The notes under the pieces are model-generated. The model did not search any database. It saw only the letters and a list, made by a program, of their open reading frames with translations, and was not told the DNA's origin. DNA of 64,000 bases from contig DETD01000019.1 of assembly GCA_002362105.1 (NCBI GenBank), positions 1 to 64,000 of the forward strand. The letters run 5' to 3'. The DNA is from Bacteroidales bacterium UBA3297 (GTDB lineage Bacteria; Bacteroidota; Bacteroidia; Bacteroidales; Paludibacteraceae). Shown here in pieces: positions 1 to 7,513 of the stretch. Each line of letters starts with the position of its first letter. Position 1 is the first letter of the stretch. The translations under genes were made by a program, and so were the position numbers.

Positions 1-110
1 ACGGCACCTACAACGGCAAGAAGGTTCGCTCGGACGACTACTGGTACGAGATATATGTGCCAGAGCTCTACAAGTACTTCACCGGCCACTTCACGCTGAC
101 GAACAAGTAA
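1..110 (+). CDS. C-terminus of T9SS type B cargo protein (partial)
   Basis: Only the last 35 codons are in the window; the reading frame begins at base 3 and ends in TAA at 108-110. The residues seen (NGKKVRSDDYWYEIYVPE, then TGHFTLTNK) match the end of the gliding-motility-associated or T9SS type B sorting domain, where a YNGK turn, a DYWY strand and a final TGHFTL strand are characteristic. Family knowledge says such proteins are exported through the type IX secretion system and stay at or leave the cell surface. The functional part of the protein lies outside the window, so nothing more can be said about its role. Confidence 0.75.
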   Translation, partial: GTYNGKKVRSDDYWYEIYVPELYKYFTGHFTLTNK

Positions 111-146
111 ACACCTTCCGCCCCTCCGGGCGGCACAATACACCGG

Positions 147-193
147 CGGGCACGGGGAAATGGGTAACGCCATTCTCCGTGCCCGCTATTTTT
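147..193 (+). terminator. Intrinsic terminator after the T9SS type B gene
   Basis: A long GC-rich stem (cgggcacgg pairing with ccgtgcccg, extended by gaaatgg with ccattc) is followed by a T-rich run (tattttt). It lies 37 bp past the stop at 110. The stem closely resembles the one at 21472-21510. Confidence 0.8.
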
Positions 194-202
194 GTGGGTG
201 AT

Positions 203-235
203 AAAAAAGAGGGCGCCGTAGAGACGTCCTCTTTT
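203..235 (-). terminator. Intrinsic terminator of the 265-1149 gene
   Basis: An inverted repeat (aaaagagggcg with cgtcctctttt, one G-T pair) gives a U-tract on the minus strand. It sits 30 bp past the stop codon of the minus-strand gene that ends at 265. A-T symmetry means it may also work on the plus strand. Confidence 0.7.
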
Positions 236-264
236 AATTAATTGGTCAAATAAAAGTCGAAGTA

Positions 265-1149
265 TTATTTAGAAGGGCAGACGGCACGTATAGTAGCACC
301 CTCGTATCGTGTCTGTCTGGTTATAGAGGGTTTTTTACTTGGAGTGCTGAGATTGTGTGTACCGAGGTCGAGTATCCATGCCGAAGAATCGACATCAAGT
401 TCTGAAGTCCAATATAGACCGTAAGCGCCAGTGTACAGAGCAGCGCCCTGAACGCTAATCAGCTTACCTGCGCATGGGAAGGTGATGGTTTTACCGTTGG
501 CTTTGCTGGTGCCGACAGCCATCTTGTATTCACCGTTGGGGCTGTCGACCAATTGCCAGGTACAAGCGTCAATCAGTTCTTTGCAGTCTTCGGCAGTAGG
601 CATCCTCCAATACCCGCCCAGATTGGCACTGGCAGCATCGTCGCGAAGCGTCAGTTTAGAAGTCTCGGCATCGTATTTAAGATATTTTTTGTTGGCTGCG
701 TCGTAGAGCGAATAGTTGTTAGCGCTATATGCCGACTTGTCGTTACCTTTCGAGTCGAGTTCGCCCCACATAAAGAACGAGCCGAACTCTTCAGGCTTCT
801 GTGCGCCCAGGTTGGCCGTCGCCCACATCAGTCCGCTTTCCAGCCCCAGGTCCACATATTCGACATTGTTGTAGAGGATAACGTCGAACTGGTTATTCGA
901 CTGAAGTTCCTCGATGGTCGATTGCAGGTTTTCAATCTTTTTCTCGTACTGTTTCTTCAGTTCCTCAACTTCGGAAGAAGATACGCACACATCGGTGTTT
1001 TCGGCATCACCATACGTTACCTGTATAACCTTTTCCACATCGAAACTTGATACTTGCCCACCTTCCTGTTCAACGTTCATATAGGTAGTGGCGTTAGCCG
1101 CAGTTGCTGCTGTTGCAAAAATGATAGCTGATAAAAAATTCTTTTTCAT
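265..1149 (-). CDS. Secreted coiled-coil protein with FISUMP-like domain
   Basis: A 294-residue exported protein. The start is placed at the ATG at 1149 because it opens a clear signal peptide (MKKNFLSAIIFATAATAANA); longer frames run into the neighbouring gene. After it come a short beta region (YMNVEQEGGQVSSFDVEKV) common at the mature N-terminus of Bacteroidales secreted proteins, a coiled coil (VEELKKQYEKKIENLQSTI) and a C-terminal domain with GLMWATANLGA, YWRMPTAEDCKEL and ATIRAVCP. That last pattern is the 'Fibrobacter major paralogous' (FISUMP)-like domain of many Bacteroidales surface proteins, function unknown. It follows the 1172-1636 gene by 22 bp and is probably co-transcribed. 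No T9SS tail is visible. Confidence 0.75.
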   Translation of the reverse strand: MKKNFLSAIIFATAATAANATTYMNVEQEGGQVSSFDVEKVIQVTYGDAENTDVCVSSSEVEELKKQYEKKIENLQSTIEELQSNNQFDVILYNNVEYVDLGLESGLMWATANLGAQKPEEFGSFFMWGELDSKGNDKSAYSANNYSLYDAANKKYLKYDAETSKLTLRDDAASANLGGYWRMPTAEDCKELIDACTWQLVDSPNGEYKMAVGTSKANGKTITFPCAGKLISVQGAALYTGAYGLYWTSELDVDSSAWILDLGTHNLSTPSKKPSITRQTRYEGATIRAVCPSK

Positions 1150-1171
1150 AATTGTCTGATTTGTTTTTTGA

Positions 1172-1636
1172 TTATTTACGAACGATTTTAAAAGACTGGT
1201 TGCCAACAACCAGCACATAGATGCCTTTTGCCTGTGGAAGGGTCAGGGTTGCGTTTCCGCCCTCGTTGGCAACTGCGGTTTCAAGTACGATGCCGTTTGC
1301 CGCAAGCAGACTCACCTTTTGCGAGGATGTCGCGTTTGTGACGTCTACTTTCGAGTCGGTAATGTTGAATGTGGGCAGATTACCTCCAAGCAGTTCCGAG
1401 CCGGTTGTTTCGGAGTCGGTGAAGTAATATTTTTTCACATTGTCGATAGCGTACGATGTAGCGGCCTCGCCGTTCACCACCAATTCCATATTCTTGTAGG
1501 TCAGCACTGGTTTATCGGCTAGCAGGAAGTTGTATTTGCTTCCCGAGTTTAATTCAACCGTCATATAGGCCCGTTCCGCATTCGCCAAAACAGAAACGCC
1601 AAGCAGACAGATGGTTGCTAATTGTTTAAGTTCCAT
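1172..1636 (-). CDS. Small secreted protein with T9SS type A tail
   Basis: A 154-residue protein with a signal peptide (cleavage near ANA, residue 20). A compact N-terminal segment (YMTVELNSGSKYNFLLADKP, then YAIDNVKKYYF) is followed by about 75 residues resembling a T9SS type A sorting domain: a GIVLETAVA strand, then KGIYVLVVGNQSFKIVRK at the C-terminus. There is no room for a catalytic domain. It is first in a two-gene operon with the coiled-coil FISUMP-like protein, and closely mirrors the 12351-12821 gene, which precedes the pectate lyase. Function is not recognised; a tag, anchor or escort for its partner is inference only. Confidence 0.7.
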   Translation of the reverse strand: MELKQLATICLLGVSVLANAERAYMTVELNSGSKYNFLLADKPVLTYKNMELVVNGEAATSYAIDNVKKYYFTDSETTGSELLGGNLPTFNITDSKVDVTNATSSQKVSLLAANGIVLETAVANEGGNATLTLPQAKGIYVLVVGNQSFKIVRK

Positions 1637-1847
1637 AGATAAAATAATTAATTTATAAGAATATCATTAGTTTTGGTTTAACCTTTAATGTTGGTACAAA
1701 GTTAGAGGGGATGTAAACGCGATAAAAGAGCAGAACTGGCACAAAAGTAAGCAGATGTGAACAAAACGACAGCTGAAGGTATTTTCTTGTGTTTTTATCC
1801 TAGAAAGTTGTTACAAAACAGTCGATATACCTTAGTTAATAGGCTGG

Positions 1848-2981
1848 TTAGTGTGTAACCTGCTGCAGGTAGACAAACTGGTGGTTGGGCAGCATGTCGG
1901 GGTGCAGAACAGCAATAACGTCGGCCAGCAGCCAGTCGGGGTGTGAAACGGCCCCTTCCCAGAAATCCGTACTTCCGTTTTTGCCACTCCGTCTGTTGTA
2001 GTTGTAAACGAGCCGGTTTTTCACCGCCTTTATGGCGGCAACGCGCGGTTCCACCGCTAATACTTCGTTAATAGTGTTTTCTTGTGCACCGAACCAGTAA
2101 TCGGCGTCGGAAAAGTCAGAAAGCAGGGTTTCCAGGTTCAGCGGAAGGCTTCCGGTGTGTGTGTCGCTGCTGTAGGCATAGCTGGCTCCGGCACTCAGGT
2201 AGAGGTCGGCCATATAGCTTCTGCCACCCGGCACGTACCAGGTGCCGTGAAATCCGCAGCCCGACATCACTTTGGGTTTTTCGGGTAGATCAGCCACGCT
2301 CGACTGCAGTTGGTGGAAATTTGCCGCAATAGAGGCATATATGCTGTCGGCCATTGGCAGTTTATCGTAGAAGGCGGCTATAAATTTCAGCCACTCGGCG
2401 CGTCCCAGTAGTGTAGATTCTTGCCATTCTTGGTTGAAGAGGATGAGAAAGCCCGCCTGTTCCAGTGCGTCAATAAGCGGGTCGGCGGCCGCATAGCGGC
2501 TGGCTAAGACGGCGTCGGGTGCCAGTTCAAGCAATTGCTCGCGGTTGATGGTGAAACTGTCACCCAGGCCTTTTATCTGCTTTTTGGCTAAAGCAGAACA
2601 GATGATGGGGTTGTAGGTCCTTTCCGGGTTACAGGTGCCGACCAGGCTTGGCAGTTCGTTGAGTAGTATAATGGGTTCGTAGTGGGTGGTGCTGGTTGTA
2701 ACCATCCGTTTGATGGGTACCAGCACTTTCTTGCCGTCGGCAGGTACGGCAACTGCCGTGTCGCGGACGAGGTAGTAAGTGGCAAGCGAATTGGTCGAGT
2801 CACCCTTCACGGCAATGCGCACTATACCGTTTTTACGCTGCAGGGTAAAGCCCGTAGCATTGGCAATTTCGTTCTCTCCGAAATCGTTGAGCAATACAGC
2901 CGAGGGCTGTGGCAGGTTGCAACCCCATAAGCCGAGGGCAACGATACAGCCAATCCAACAACGCACAGCCAGTCTTACCAT
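1848..2981 (-). CDS. ABC-transporter substrate-binding lipoprotein (BtuF/FecB-like)
   Basis: A 377-residue periplasmic-facing lipoprotein. The start chosen (2981) opens a lipoprotein signal (MVRLAVRCWIGCIVALGLWGC, lipobox LWGC) and overlaps the stop of ung by 7 bp, which suggests translational coupling; an in-frame extension inside ung has no signal peptide. The body has the helical-backbone binding-protein pattern of the cobalamin, haem or siderophore class: IICSALAKKQIKGLGD, then REQLLELAPDAVLAS, then LIDALEQAGFLILFNQEW. Family knowledge points to capture of an iron complex or corrinoid for an ABC importer; no permease or ATPase gene is next to it, so the ligand is unknown. Confidence 0.8.
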   Translation of the reverse strand: MVRLAVRCWIGCIVALGLWGCNLPQPSAVLLNDFGENEIANATGFTLQRKNGIVRIAVKGDSTNSLATYYLVRDTAVAVPADGKKVLVPIKRMVTTSTTHYEPIILLNELPSLVGTCNPERTYNPIICSALAKKQIKGLGDSFTINREQLLELAPDAVLASRYAAADPLIDALEQAGFLILFNQEWQESTLLGRAEWLKFIAAFYDKLPMADSIYASIAANFHQLQSSVADLPEKPKVMSGCGFHGTWYVPGGRSYMADLYLSAGASYAYSSDTHTGSLPLNLETLLSDFSDADYWFGAQENTINEVLAVEPRVAAIKAVKNRLVYNYNRRSGKNGSTDFWEGAVSHPDWLLADVIAVLHPDMLPNHQFVYLQQVTH

Positions 2982-3640
2982 TCGATAGGGGTTTTTCCGT
3001 TCTGAACCAAATAGGCGTTCGCTTTGCTGAAGTGCTTGCAGCCGAAGAAGCCGCCCCGGTTCGCCGATAGTGGCGACGGGTGTGTCGCCTCGAGCACCAA
3101 GTGTTTCTTCCGGTCGATAACGGCCCCCTTCTTTTTGGCGAATCCGCCCCAAAGAATGAAGACGAGACCCTGGTGACGGTCGCTGAGTTCTTTCACCACT
3201 CTGTCGGTAAACTCCTCCCAGCCCTTGCGCTGGTGTGAGCCGGCCTCGTGCGCCCTAACGGTAAGGGTAGCGTTGAGTAGGAACACCCCTTGGCTGGCCC
3301 ATCGTTTCAGACTGCCATCGGCAGGAAAAGGAAGTCCCAGGTCGGTGTTTATTTCTTTGAAGATGTTAACGAGAGAGGGTGGCATAGCAATGCCGGGTGC
3401 CACCGAAAAGCACAAACCTTCGGCCTGGCCGGGTTCGTGGTAGGGGTCCTGGCCTAAGAGCACCACCTTTACGTCGTTGAACGGACACAAATTGAAAGCG
3501 TTGAATATAAGTTTAGCCGGCGGATAGCAGGTAGCCGTCTGGTATTCTTTACGCACAAACGAGGTAAGAATACTGAAATAGGGTTTGTCGAATTCATCGG
3601 CTAGAACTTCCTTCCAGCCTTCTTCTATTTTAACGTCCAT
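2975..3640 (-). CDS. ung: Uracil-DNA glycosylase
   Basis: A 221-residue family 1 uracil-DNA glycosylase, which removes uracil from DNA to start base-excision repair. Visible motifs are GQDPYH at residues 63-68 (catalytic Asp65) and HPSPLS at 187-192 (DNA-intercalating loop), plus FNAFNLCPF upstream. The start at 3640 (MDVKIEEGW) gives the normal family length; the longer frame to 3793 adds 51 residues that match nothing and would cross the promoter. A TATCTTTG box lies just upstream at 3664-3671. The 3' end overlaps the binding lipoprotein gene. Confidence 0.95.
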   Translation of the reverse strand: MDVKIEEGWKEVLADEFDKPYFSILTSFVRKEYQTATCYPPAKLIFNAFNLCPFNDVKVVLLGQDPYHEPGQAEGLCFSVAPGIAMPPSLVNIFKEINTDLGLPFPADGSLKRWASQGVFLLNATLTVRAHEAGSHQRKGWEEFTDRVVKELSDRHQGLVFILWGGFAKKKGAVIDRKKHLVLEATHPSPLSANRGGFFGCKHFSKANAYLVQNGKTPIEW

Positions 3641-3663
3641 AAGCGTGGTCTGTTCTTTTGTTG

Positions 3664-3671
3664 CAAAGATA
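3664..3671 (-). promoter_or_regulatory. Putative -7 box for ung
   Basis: TATCTTTG on the minus strand fits the Bacteroidota consensus TAnnTTTG and lies 24 bp upstream of the ung ATG. No convincing -33 element is seen. Confidence 0.5.
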
Positions 3672-3782
3672 CACTTTTTTAGTACTATCCGTTGGATAAA
3701 CCCGCAAGGGAAATGTGTGGCACAAACCTGAAAATTCTTGAAAAATATTTTCATATTGTCACTATCTGTCAAAGTGCATTTA

Positions 3783-3845
3783 TAAATTTGCATTGTAAAC
3801 AGATAAGGTAGCAGTTGCCTACATCACAATTTCTAATTATATTTG
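3783..3845 (+). promoter_or_regulatory. recA promoter region, two candidate -7 boxes
   Basis: Two TAnnTTTG boxes lie upstream of recA: TAAATTTG at 3783-3790 and TATATTTG at 3838-3845. The second has a TTG at 3815-3817 with a 20-bp spacer, but would start transcription only a few bases before the ATG at 3856. The first would give a leader of roughly 55 bases. I see no recognisable LexA-type operator. Confidence 0.45.
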
Positions 3846-3855
3846 AATTTACAAA

Positions 3856-5016
3856 ATGGAAAAAAATTTAAACGAGATAACAATGACAGAGGAACTAGAA
3901 GAAGGAGCGTTGAACTTCGAGGAGCCAACTCCTGAAGAATTGGGCGAAGCCCCTGCGCCAAAAGCGAAAAAAGCGTCGAAAACAGCTGAGGCTGCCGCTC
4001 CACAGCGTCCGCAACCATCGGCCGACAAGCTGAAAGCGTTGCAGTTGGCAATGCAGAAAATAGAGAAAGACCTTGGCAAAGGGACCATAATGCGTATGGG
4101 CGATGAAAAGATAGAGGACATCCCTGTCATTTCAACCGGCTCCATCGGTCTCGACCACGCGCTTGGTGTTGGCGGACTGCCTAAGGGCCGTATCATCGAG
4201 ATTTTCGGTCCGGAATCTTCCGGTAAGACCACTCTGGCCATCCATGCTATAGCCGAGGCCCAGAAACAGGGTGGCATAGCCGCCATAATAGACGCCGAGC
4301 ACGCTTTCGACCGTTTCTATGCGGCCAAGTTGGGTGTCGATGTTGAAAACCTGCTTATTTCGCAGCCCGACAGCGGTGAACAGGCATTGGAAATTGCCGA
4401 CCAGCTGATCCGCTCGTCTGCCGTCGACATTATCGTTATCGACTCTGTTGCTGCTCTGACCCCTAAGGCCGAGATTGAAGGCGACATGGGTGACAACAAG
4501 GTGGGTTTGCAGGCTCGTCTGATGAGCCAGGCCCTCCGCAAGGTTACCGCCACCATCAACAAGACCAACACCACCTGCATCTTCATCAACCAGTTGCGTG
4601 AAAAGATTGGCGTGATGTTCGGTAACCCTGAAACCACTACTGGTGGTAACGCGCTGAAATTCTACGCATCGGTGCGACTCGATATCCGCCGTGTTTCTCC
4701 TATCAAGGACGGCGATACAGTAATCGGAAACCAGACCCGTGTGAAGGTGGTGAAGAACAAGGTGGCACCCCCGTTCAGAAAAGCAGAGTTCGACATTATG
4801 TTTGGTGAGGGTATTTCACGCACCAGCGAGATTGTTGACTATGGTGTAGATTTCGGCATCTTGAAGAAGAGCGGTTCGTGGTACAGCTACGGTGAGGACA
4901 AGATTGCACAGGGCCGTGATGCTGCCAAGCAGTATATGAAAGAACACCCAGAAGTTGCCGCCGAGGTTGAGGATAAGATTCGCCAGGCAATGAAGGAAAG
5001 CGGCGACGATATGTAA
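3856..5016 (+). CDS. recA: RecA recombinase with long acidic N-terminal extension
   Basis: A 386-residue RecA, the DNA-strand-exchange ATPase of homologous recombination. The core is canonical: Walker A GPESSGKTT at 118-126, the FINQLREKIGVMFGNPETT loop region and the C-terminal acidic tail. The core begins near residue 56 (DKLKALQLAMQKIEKDLGKG), so about 55 extra residues precede it, rich in Glu in the first half and in Ala, Pro and Lys in the second. An internal ATG at codon 10 (3883) is possible but would still leave most of the extension. The gene stands alone, with its own promoter region and a strong terminator at 5042-5087. Confidence 0.96.
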   Translation: MEKNLNEITMTEELEEGALNFEEPTPEELGEAPAPKAKKASKTAEAAAPQRPQPSADKLKALQLAMQKIEKDLGKGTIMRMGDEKIEDIPVISTGSIGLDHALGVGGLPKGRIIEIFGPESSGKTTLAIHAIAEAQKQGGIAAIIDAEHAFDRFYAAKLGVDVENLLISQPDSGEQALEIADQLIRSSAVDIIVIDSVAALTPKAEIEGDMGDNKVGLQARLMSQALRKVTATINKTNTTCIFINQLREKIGVMFGNPETTTGGNALKFYASVRLDIRRVSPIKDGDTVIGNQTRVKVVKNKVAPPFRKAEFDIMFGEGISRTSEIVDYGVDFGILKKSGSWYSYGEDKIAQGRDAAKQYMKEHPEVAAEVEDKIRQAMKESGDDM

Positions 5017-5041
5017 AACATAAGCCAACCCATAAAAGCGA

Positions 5042-5087
5042 GGGGTATCGGCGTGCCACACCGGCATTCCGATACCCCGTTTTTTTT
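5042..5087 (+). terminator. Strong intrinsic terminator of recA
   Basis: The stem ggggtatcgg/ccgatacccc (with inner tgcc/ggca) is followed by a run of eight T. It sits 25 bp past the recA stop. Confidence 0.9.
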
Positions 5088-5131
5088 CTGTTGTCGGAAG
5101 GCATTGTTATGAAAATCACTCCAAAATAAAT

Positions 5132-5139
5132 TAACTTTG
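5132..5139 (+). promoter_or_regulatory. -7 box for sufS
   Basis: TAACTTTG fits TAnnTTTG exactly and ends 23 bp before the sufS ATG. Confidence 0.6.
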
Positions 5140-5162
5140 CACTATAAAAAACAGAATTAAAG

Positions 5163-6380
5163 ATGACGATTGACGTGAATGCCATCAGGCAAGATTTCCC
5201 CATACTGCAGACCCAGGTGTATGAGCGGCCGCTCGTTTACCTCGACAATGCGGCTACCACCCAGAAACCCAAATGCGTGGTAGAGAAGATTGCCGCAAAC
5301 TACTATAAGGAGAATGCCAATGTGCACCGTGGCGTGCACTTTTTAAGCCAAGTGGCTACCGAAGCCCATGAGGCGGCACGCGAAGAGGTGCGAAAATTTA
5401 TAAATGCGCGCCATTCTCACGAGGTTATCTTTACCAGGGGAACCACAGAAAGTATTAATCTAGTGGCAAGTAGCTTCGGACGGTTGAAGTTACAGCCTGG
5501 CGACGAGGTTATTGTCAGCCAAATGGAGCACCACAGCAACATTGTGCCTTGGCAGCTGCTGCCGGGTGTGGAGGTCCGCCCTATTCCGTTTGCCGAAGAC
5601 GGCACTTTGTTGGTTGACCAGTTGGAGGGATTGATTAACGAAAGGACAAAAATGGTGTCTGTCGCCCATGTCTCCAACACGCTGGGTTCGGTGAACCCCG
5701 TCAAGCAGATTATAGCTATTGCGCATGCGCACAACATTCCGGTACTGGTGGACGGTGCGCAGGGTGTGCCGCACACAAAAGTAGACGTGCAGGATCTCGA
5801 TGCTGACTTCTACGCTTTCTCGGGTCACAAAATATACGGTCCGACCGGTATAGGTGTGCTTTATGGCAAAGAGGAGTGGCTGAACCAGCTGCCGCCTTAC
5901 CAGGGTGGTGGTGATATGATAGACCGGGTAACTTTTGCCAAAACCACGTATGCCGACCTTCCGTTCAAGTTCGAGGCCGGAACTCCCGACTTTATCGGAT
6001 CTACCGCCCTTGCCGAAGCCTTGCGCTATGTGCAGAAGGTGGGTATTGAGAATATAGCCGCGCACGAGGCCGACTTGTTGCAGTATGCGACCAGCCAGTT
6101 GAAGGAAATACCGGGTGTGCGCATCTACGGCGAGAGTGCCCACAAGAGCAGTGTGGTTTCGTTCCTTGTCGACGGCATACACCCTTACGATATGGGGACT
6201 ATTCTCGACAAACTGGGAATTGCCGTACGCACCGGCCACCACTGCGCGCAACCTGTTATGGATGCGTTTGGCGTAGAGGGTATGGTTCGCGCGTCGTTTG
6301 CCATGTATAACACTAGGGAAGAGGTCGACCAACTGGTGGCCGGCGTTAAACGCATTGTAAAGCTGTTTCACAGACAATAA
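5163..6380 (+). CDS. sufS: SufS-type cysteine desulfurase
   Basis: A 405-residue PLP-dependent (group II) cysteine desulfurase that takes sulfur from cysteine for iron-sulfur cluster assembly. The PLP-binding lysine is K223 in SGHKIYGPTGIG; the persulfide-forming cysteine is C361 in RTGHHCAQP, in the short SufS-type context rather than the IscS loop. EHHSN and the N-terminal YLDNAATTQKP are also diagnostic. sufE follows 14 bp downstream. The scaffold genes sufB, sufC and sufD are about 43 kb away, so the SUF pathway is split into two transcription units here. Confidence 0.95.
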   Translation: MTIDVNAIRQDFPILQTQVYERPLVYLDNAATTQKPKCVVEKIAANYYKENANVHRGVHFLSQVATEAHEAAREEVRKFINARHSHEVIFTRGTTESINLVASSFGRLKLQPGDEVIVSQMEHHSNIVPWQLLPGVEVRPIPFAEDGTLLVDQLEGLINERTKMVSVAHVSNTLGSVNPVKQIIAIAHAHNIPVLVDGAQGVPHTKVDVQDLDADFYAFSGHKIYGPTGIGVLYGKEEWLNQLPPYQGGGDMIDRVTFAKTTYADLPFKFEAGTPDFIGSTALAEALRYVQKVGIENIAAHEADLLQYATSQLKEIPGVRIYGESAHKSSVVSFLVDGIHPYDMGTILDKLGIAVRTGHHCAQPVMDAFGVEGMVRASFAMYNTREEVDQLVAGVKRIVKLFHRQ

Positions 6381-6394
6381 ATACAAACCGCAAT

Positions 6395-6817
6395 ATGACT
6401 ATTCAAGAAAAGGAAGACGAGATAATCGCTGAGTTCGAGTTCCTGACCGACTGGCTAGACAAATACGAGCTCATTATAGACAAGGGCAATGCCAACAAGG
6501 GAATAGACGCCCAATACAAAACCGACCAGTACCTGATCGAGGGCTGCCAGAGCAAGGTGTGGGTGCATGCCGAATACCGCGATGGTAAGGTTTACTACGA
6601 GGGTGAAAGCAATACCGAAATTGTTGGTGGCATCATCAGTATGCTGGTAGATGTGCTTTCTGGCGAGACTCCTGACGCTATTTTGGAGGCGAAACTCGAC
6701 TTCATAGAGAAAATAGGGCTGAAAGAACACCTTTCGCCTACCCGTAGCAACGGTATGCTTGCCATGATTAAACAAATGCGTATGTATGCGCTGGTTTTCA
6801 AGGAGAAGAACTCGTAA
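6395..6817 (+). CDS. sufE: SufE sulfur acceptor
   Basis: A 140-residue SufE-family protein, which accepts the persulfide from SufS and passes it to the SufBCD scaffold. The acceptor cysteine is C51 in LIEGCQSKVWV, with the usual following WVHAEYRDGKVYYEGES strand region and the C-terminal helix LSPTRSNGMLAMIKQM. It lies 14 bp after sufS in an operon that ends at the hairpin at 6836-6871. Confidence 0.95.
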   Translation: MTIQEKEDEIIAEFEFLTDWLDKYELIIDKGNANKGIDAQYKTDQYLIEGCQSKVWVHAEYRDGKVYYEGESNTEIVGGIISMLVDVLSGETPDAILEAKLDFIEKIGLKEHLSPTRSNGMLAMIKQMRMYALVFKEKNS

Positions 6818-6835
6818 AGTTAAAAAATATACGTG

Positions 6836-6871
6836 CAAAGGCTGTTGGAAGACTTATTCCGACAGCCTTTG
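6836..6871 (+). terminator. Terminator of sufS-sufE
   Basis: The stem caaaggctgttggaa / ttccgacagcctttg (one mismatch-type G-T) is followed by ttgttat. It lies 19 bp past the sufE stop. Confidence 0.75.
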
Positions 6872-6882
6872 TTGTTATATGT

Positions 6883-6917
6883 AGAAAAAGCCCCAAAAGT
6901 CTACCGACTTCCGGGGC
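6883..6917 (-). terminator. Terminator of the histidine-rich gene
   Basis: GCCCC at 6890-6894 pairs with GGGGC at 6913-6917 around an inner AAGTC/GACTT stem; on the minus strand it is followed by a T-run. It lies 43 bp past the stop of the 6960-7280 gene. Confidence 0.65.
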
Positions 6918-6959
6918 CCGAAAAAACATTATGATAACTAAAAAATAGGCTTACAGACC

Positions 6960-7280
6960 TTAGTGGTGTTTGTGGCCGTGTTTGTGGGCACAGGCCATTG
7001 GTTTGTGGTGCGCACCGTGGTGATGGTGTTTGCAGCAATGCGCACATTTGCAGTGGTGTGGCGCAGGTGCTGCATGGTGTGGGCCGTGGTGGCCTTTGTG
7101 GTGCAGCGGGTCACCAGGTTTGGCAACGGGTGCGTCGTGATGGTGGTGGTGAACCGGCGCGGCCTCGATGCGGTGAGCTGGCGGTGGAGCCGGTTTGTGG
7201 CTCTTTGCGCTTGCTGTTATTGAACTTGCCATCAACATGATGGCGATTCCTATCGTTGAGAGAATATTTGCGGTTTTCAT
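6960..7280 (-). CDS. Secreted histidine-rich metal-binding-type protein
   Basis: A 106-residue protein with a signal peptide (MKTANILSTIGIAIMLMASS, cleavage near ASA, residue 25). The mature part is about one third histidine (27 His in 81 residues), arranged as HHHHH, repeated HHxGHHGPHH-like pairs, HHHH and a terminal HKHGHKHH. A cysteine knot CKCAHCC lies at 77-83 with a further Cys97. The composition strongly suggests binding of Ni, Zn, Cu or Co in the periplasm or outside the cell; this is inference, as no named family is recognised. It is monocistronic, with its own terminator. It is not a sequencing shadow: the signal peptide and the terminator both fit this strand. Confidence 0.8.
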   Translation of the reverse strand: MKTANILSTIGIAIMLMASSITASAKSHKPAPPPAHRIEAAPVHHHHHDAPVAKPGDPLHHKGHHGPHHAAPAPHHCKCAHCCKHHHHGAHHKPMACAHKHGHKHH

Positions 7281-7447
7281 ATGCGTAATCTTTTAAAGCG
7301 TAAAACAATTATTTAAGAAGAGTGTTCGATTTAGGAACCTCCTTCTGAACATACTTTTGCAAACGGTGTGCCAAAGCGTGCCAAAATGGCCTATATTCGG
7401 CTAGTGTTTTAAGACATGGTTTTAAGGCAGTGTTTGAGAATGGTGTT

Positions 7448-7492
7448 AAAAAAACAGCGTGTTCCTCCGCCTGTAGACGAAGGAACACGCTG
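7448..7492 (-). terminator. Terminator of the ABC-2 exporter operon
   Basis: cagcgtgttcct at 7455-7466 pairs perfectly with aggaacacgctg at 7481-7492; on the minus strand a run of seven T follows. It lies 21 bp past the permease stop. Confidence 0.85.
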
Positions 7493-7513
7493 AATAGGGG
7501 GTATGTGCGCAGG

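Noticed and set aside
2982..3152. Longer N-terminus of the binding lipoprotein
   Set aside because: It would lie inside ung and hide the lipoprotein signal peptide that begins at 2981.
3641..3793. Longer N-terminus of ung
   Set aside because: It adds 51 residues without family match and crosses the TATCTTTG promoter box.
6963..7240. Plus-strand genes opposite the histidine-rich gene
   Set aside because: Their Val/Trp-rich products mirror His codons of the real gene on the other strand; no signal or ribosome site.
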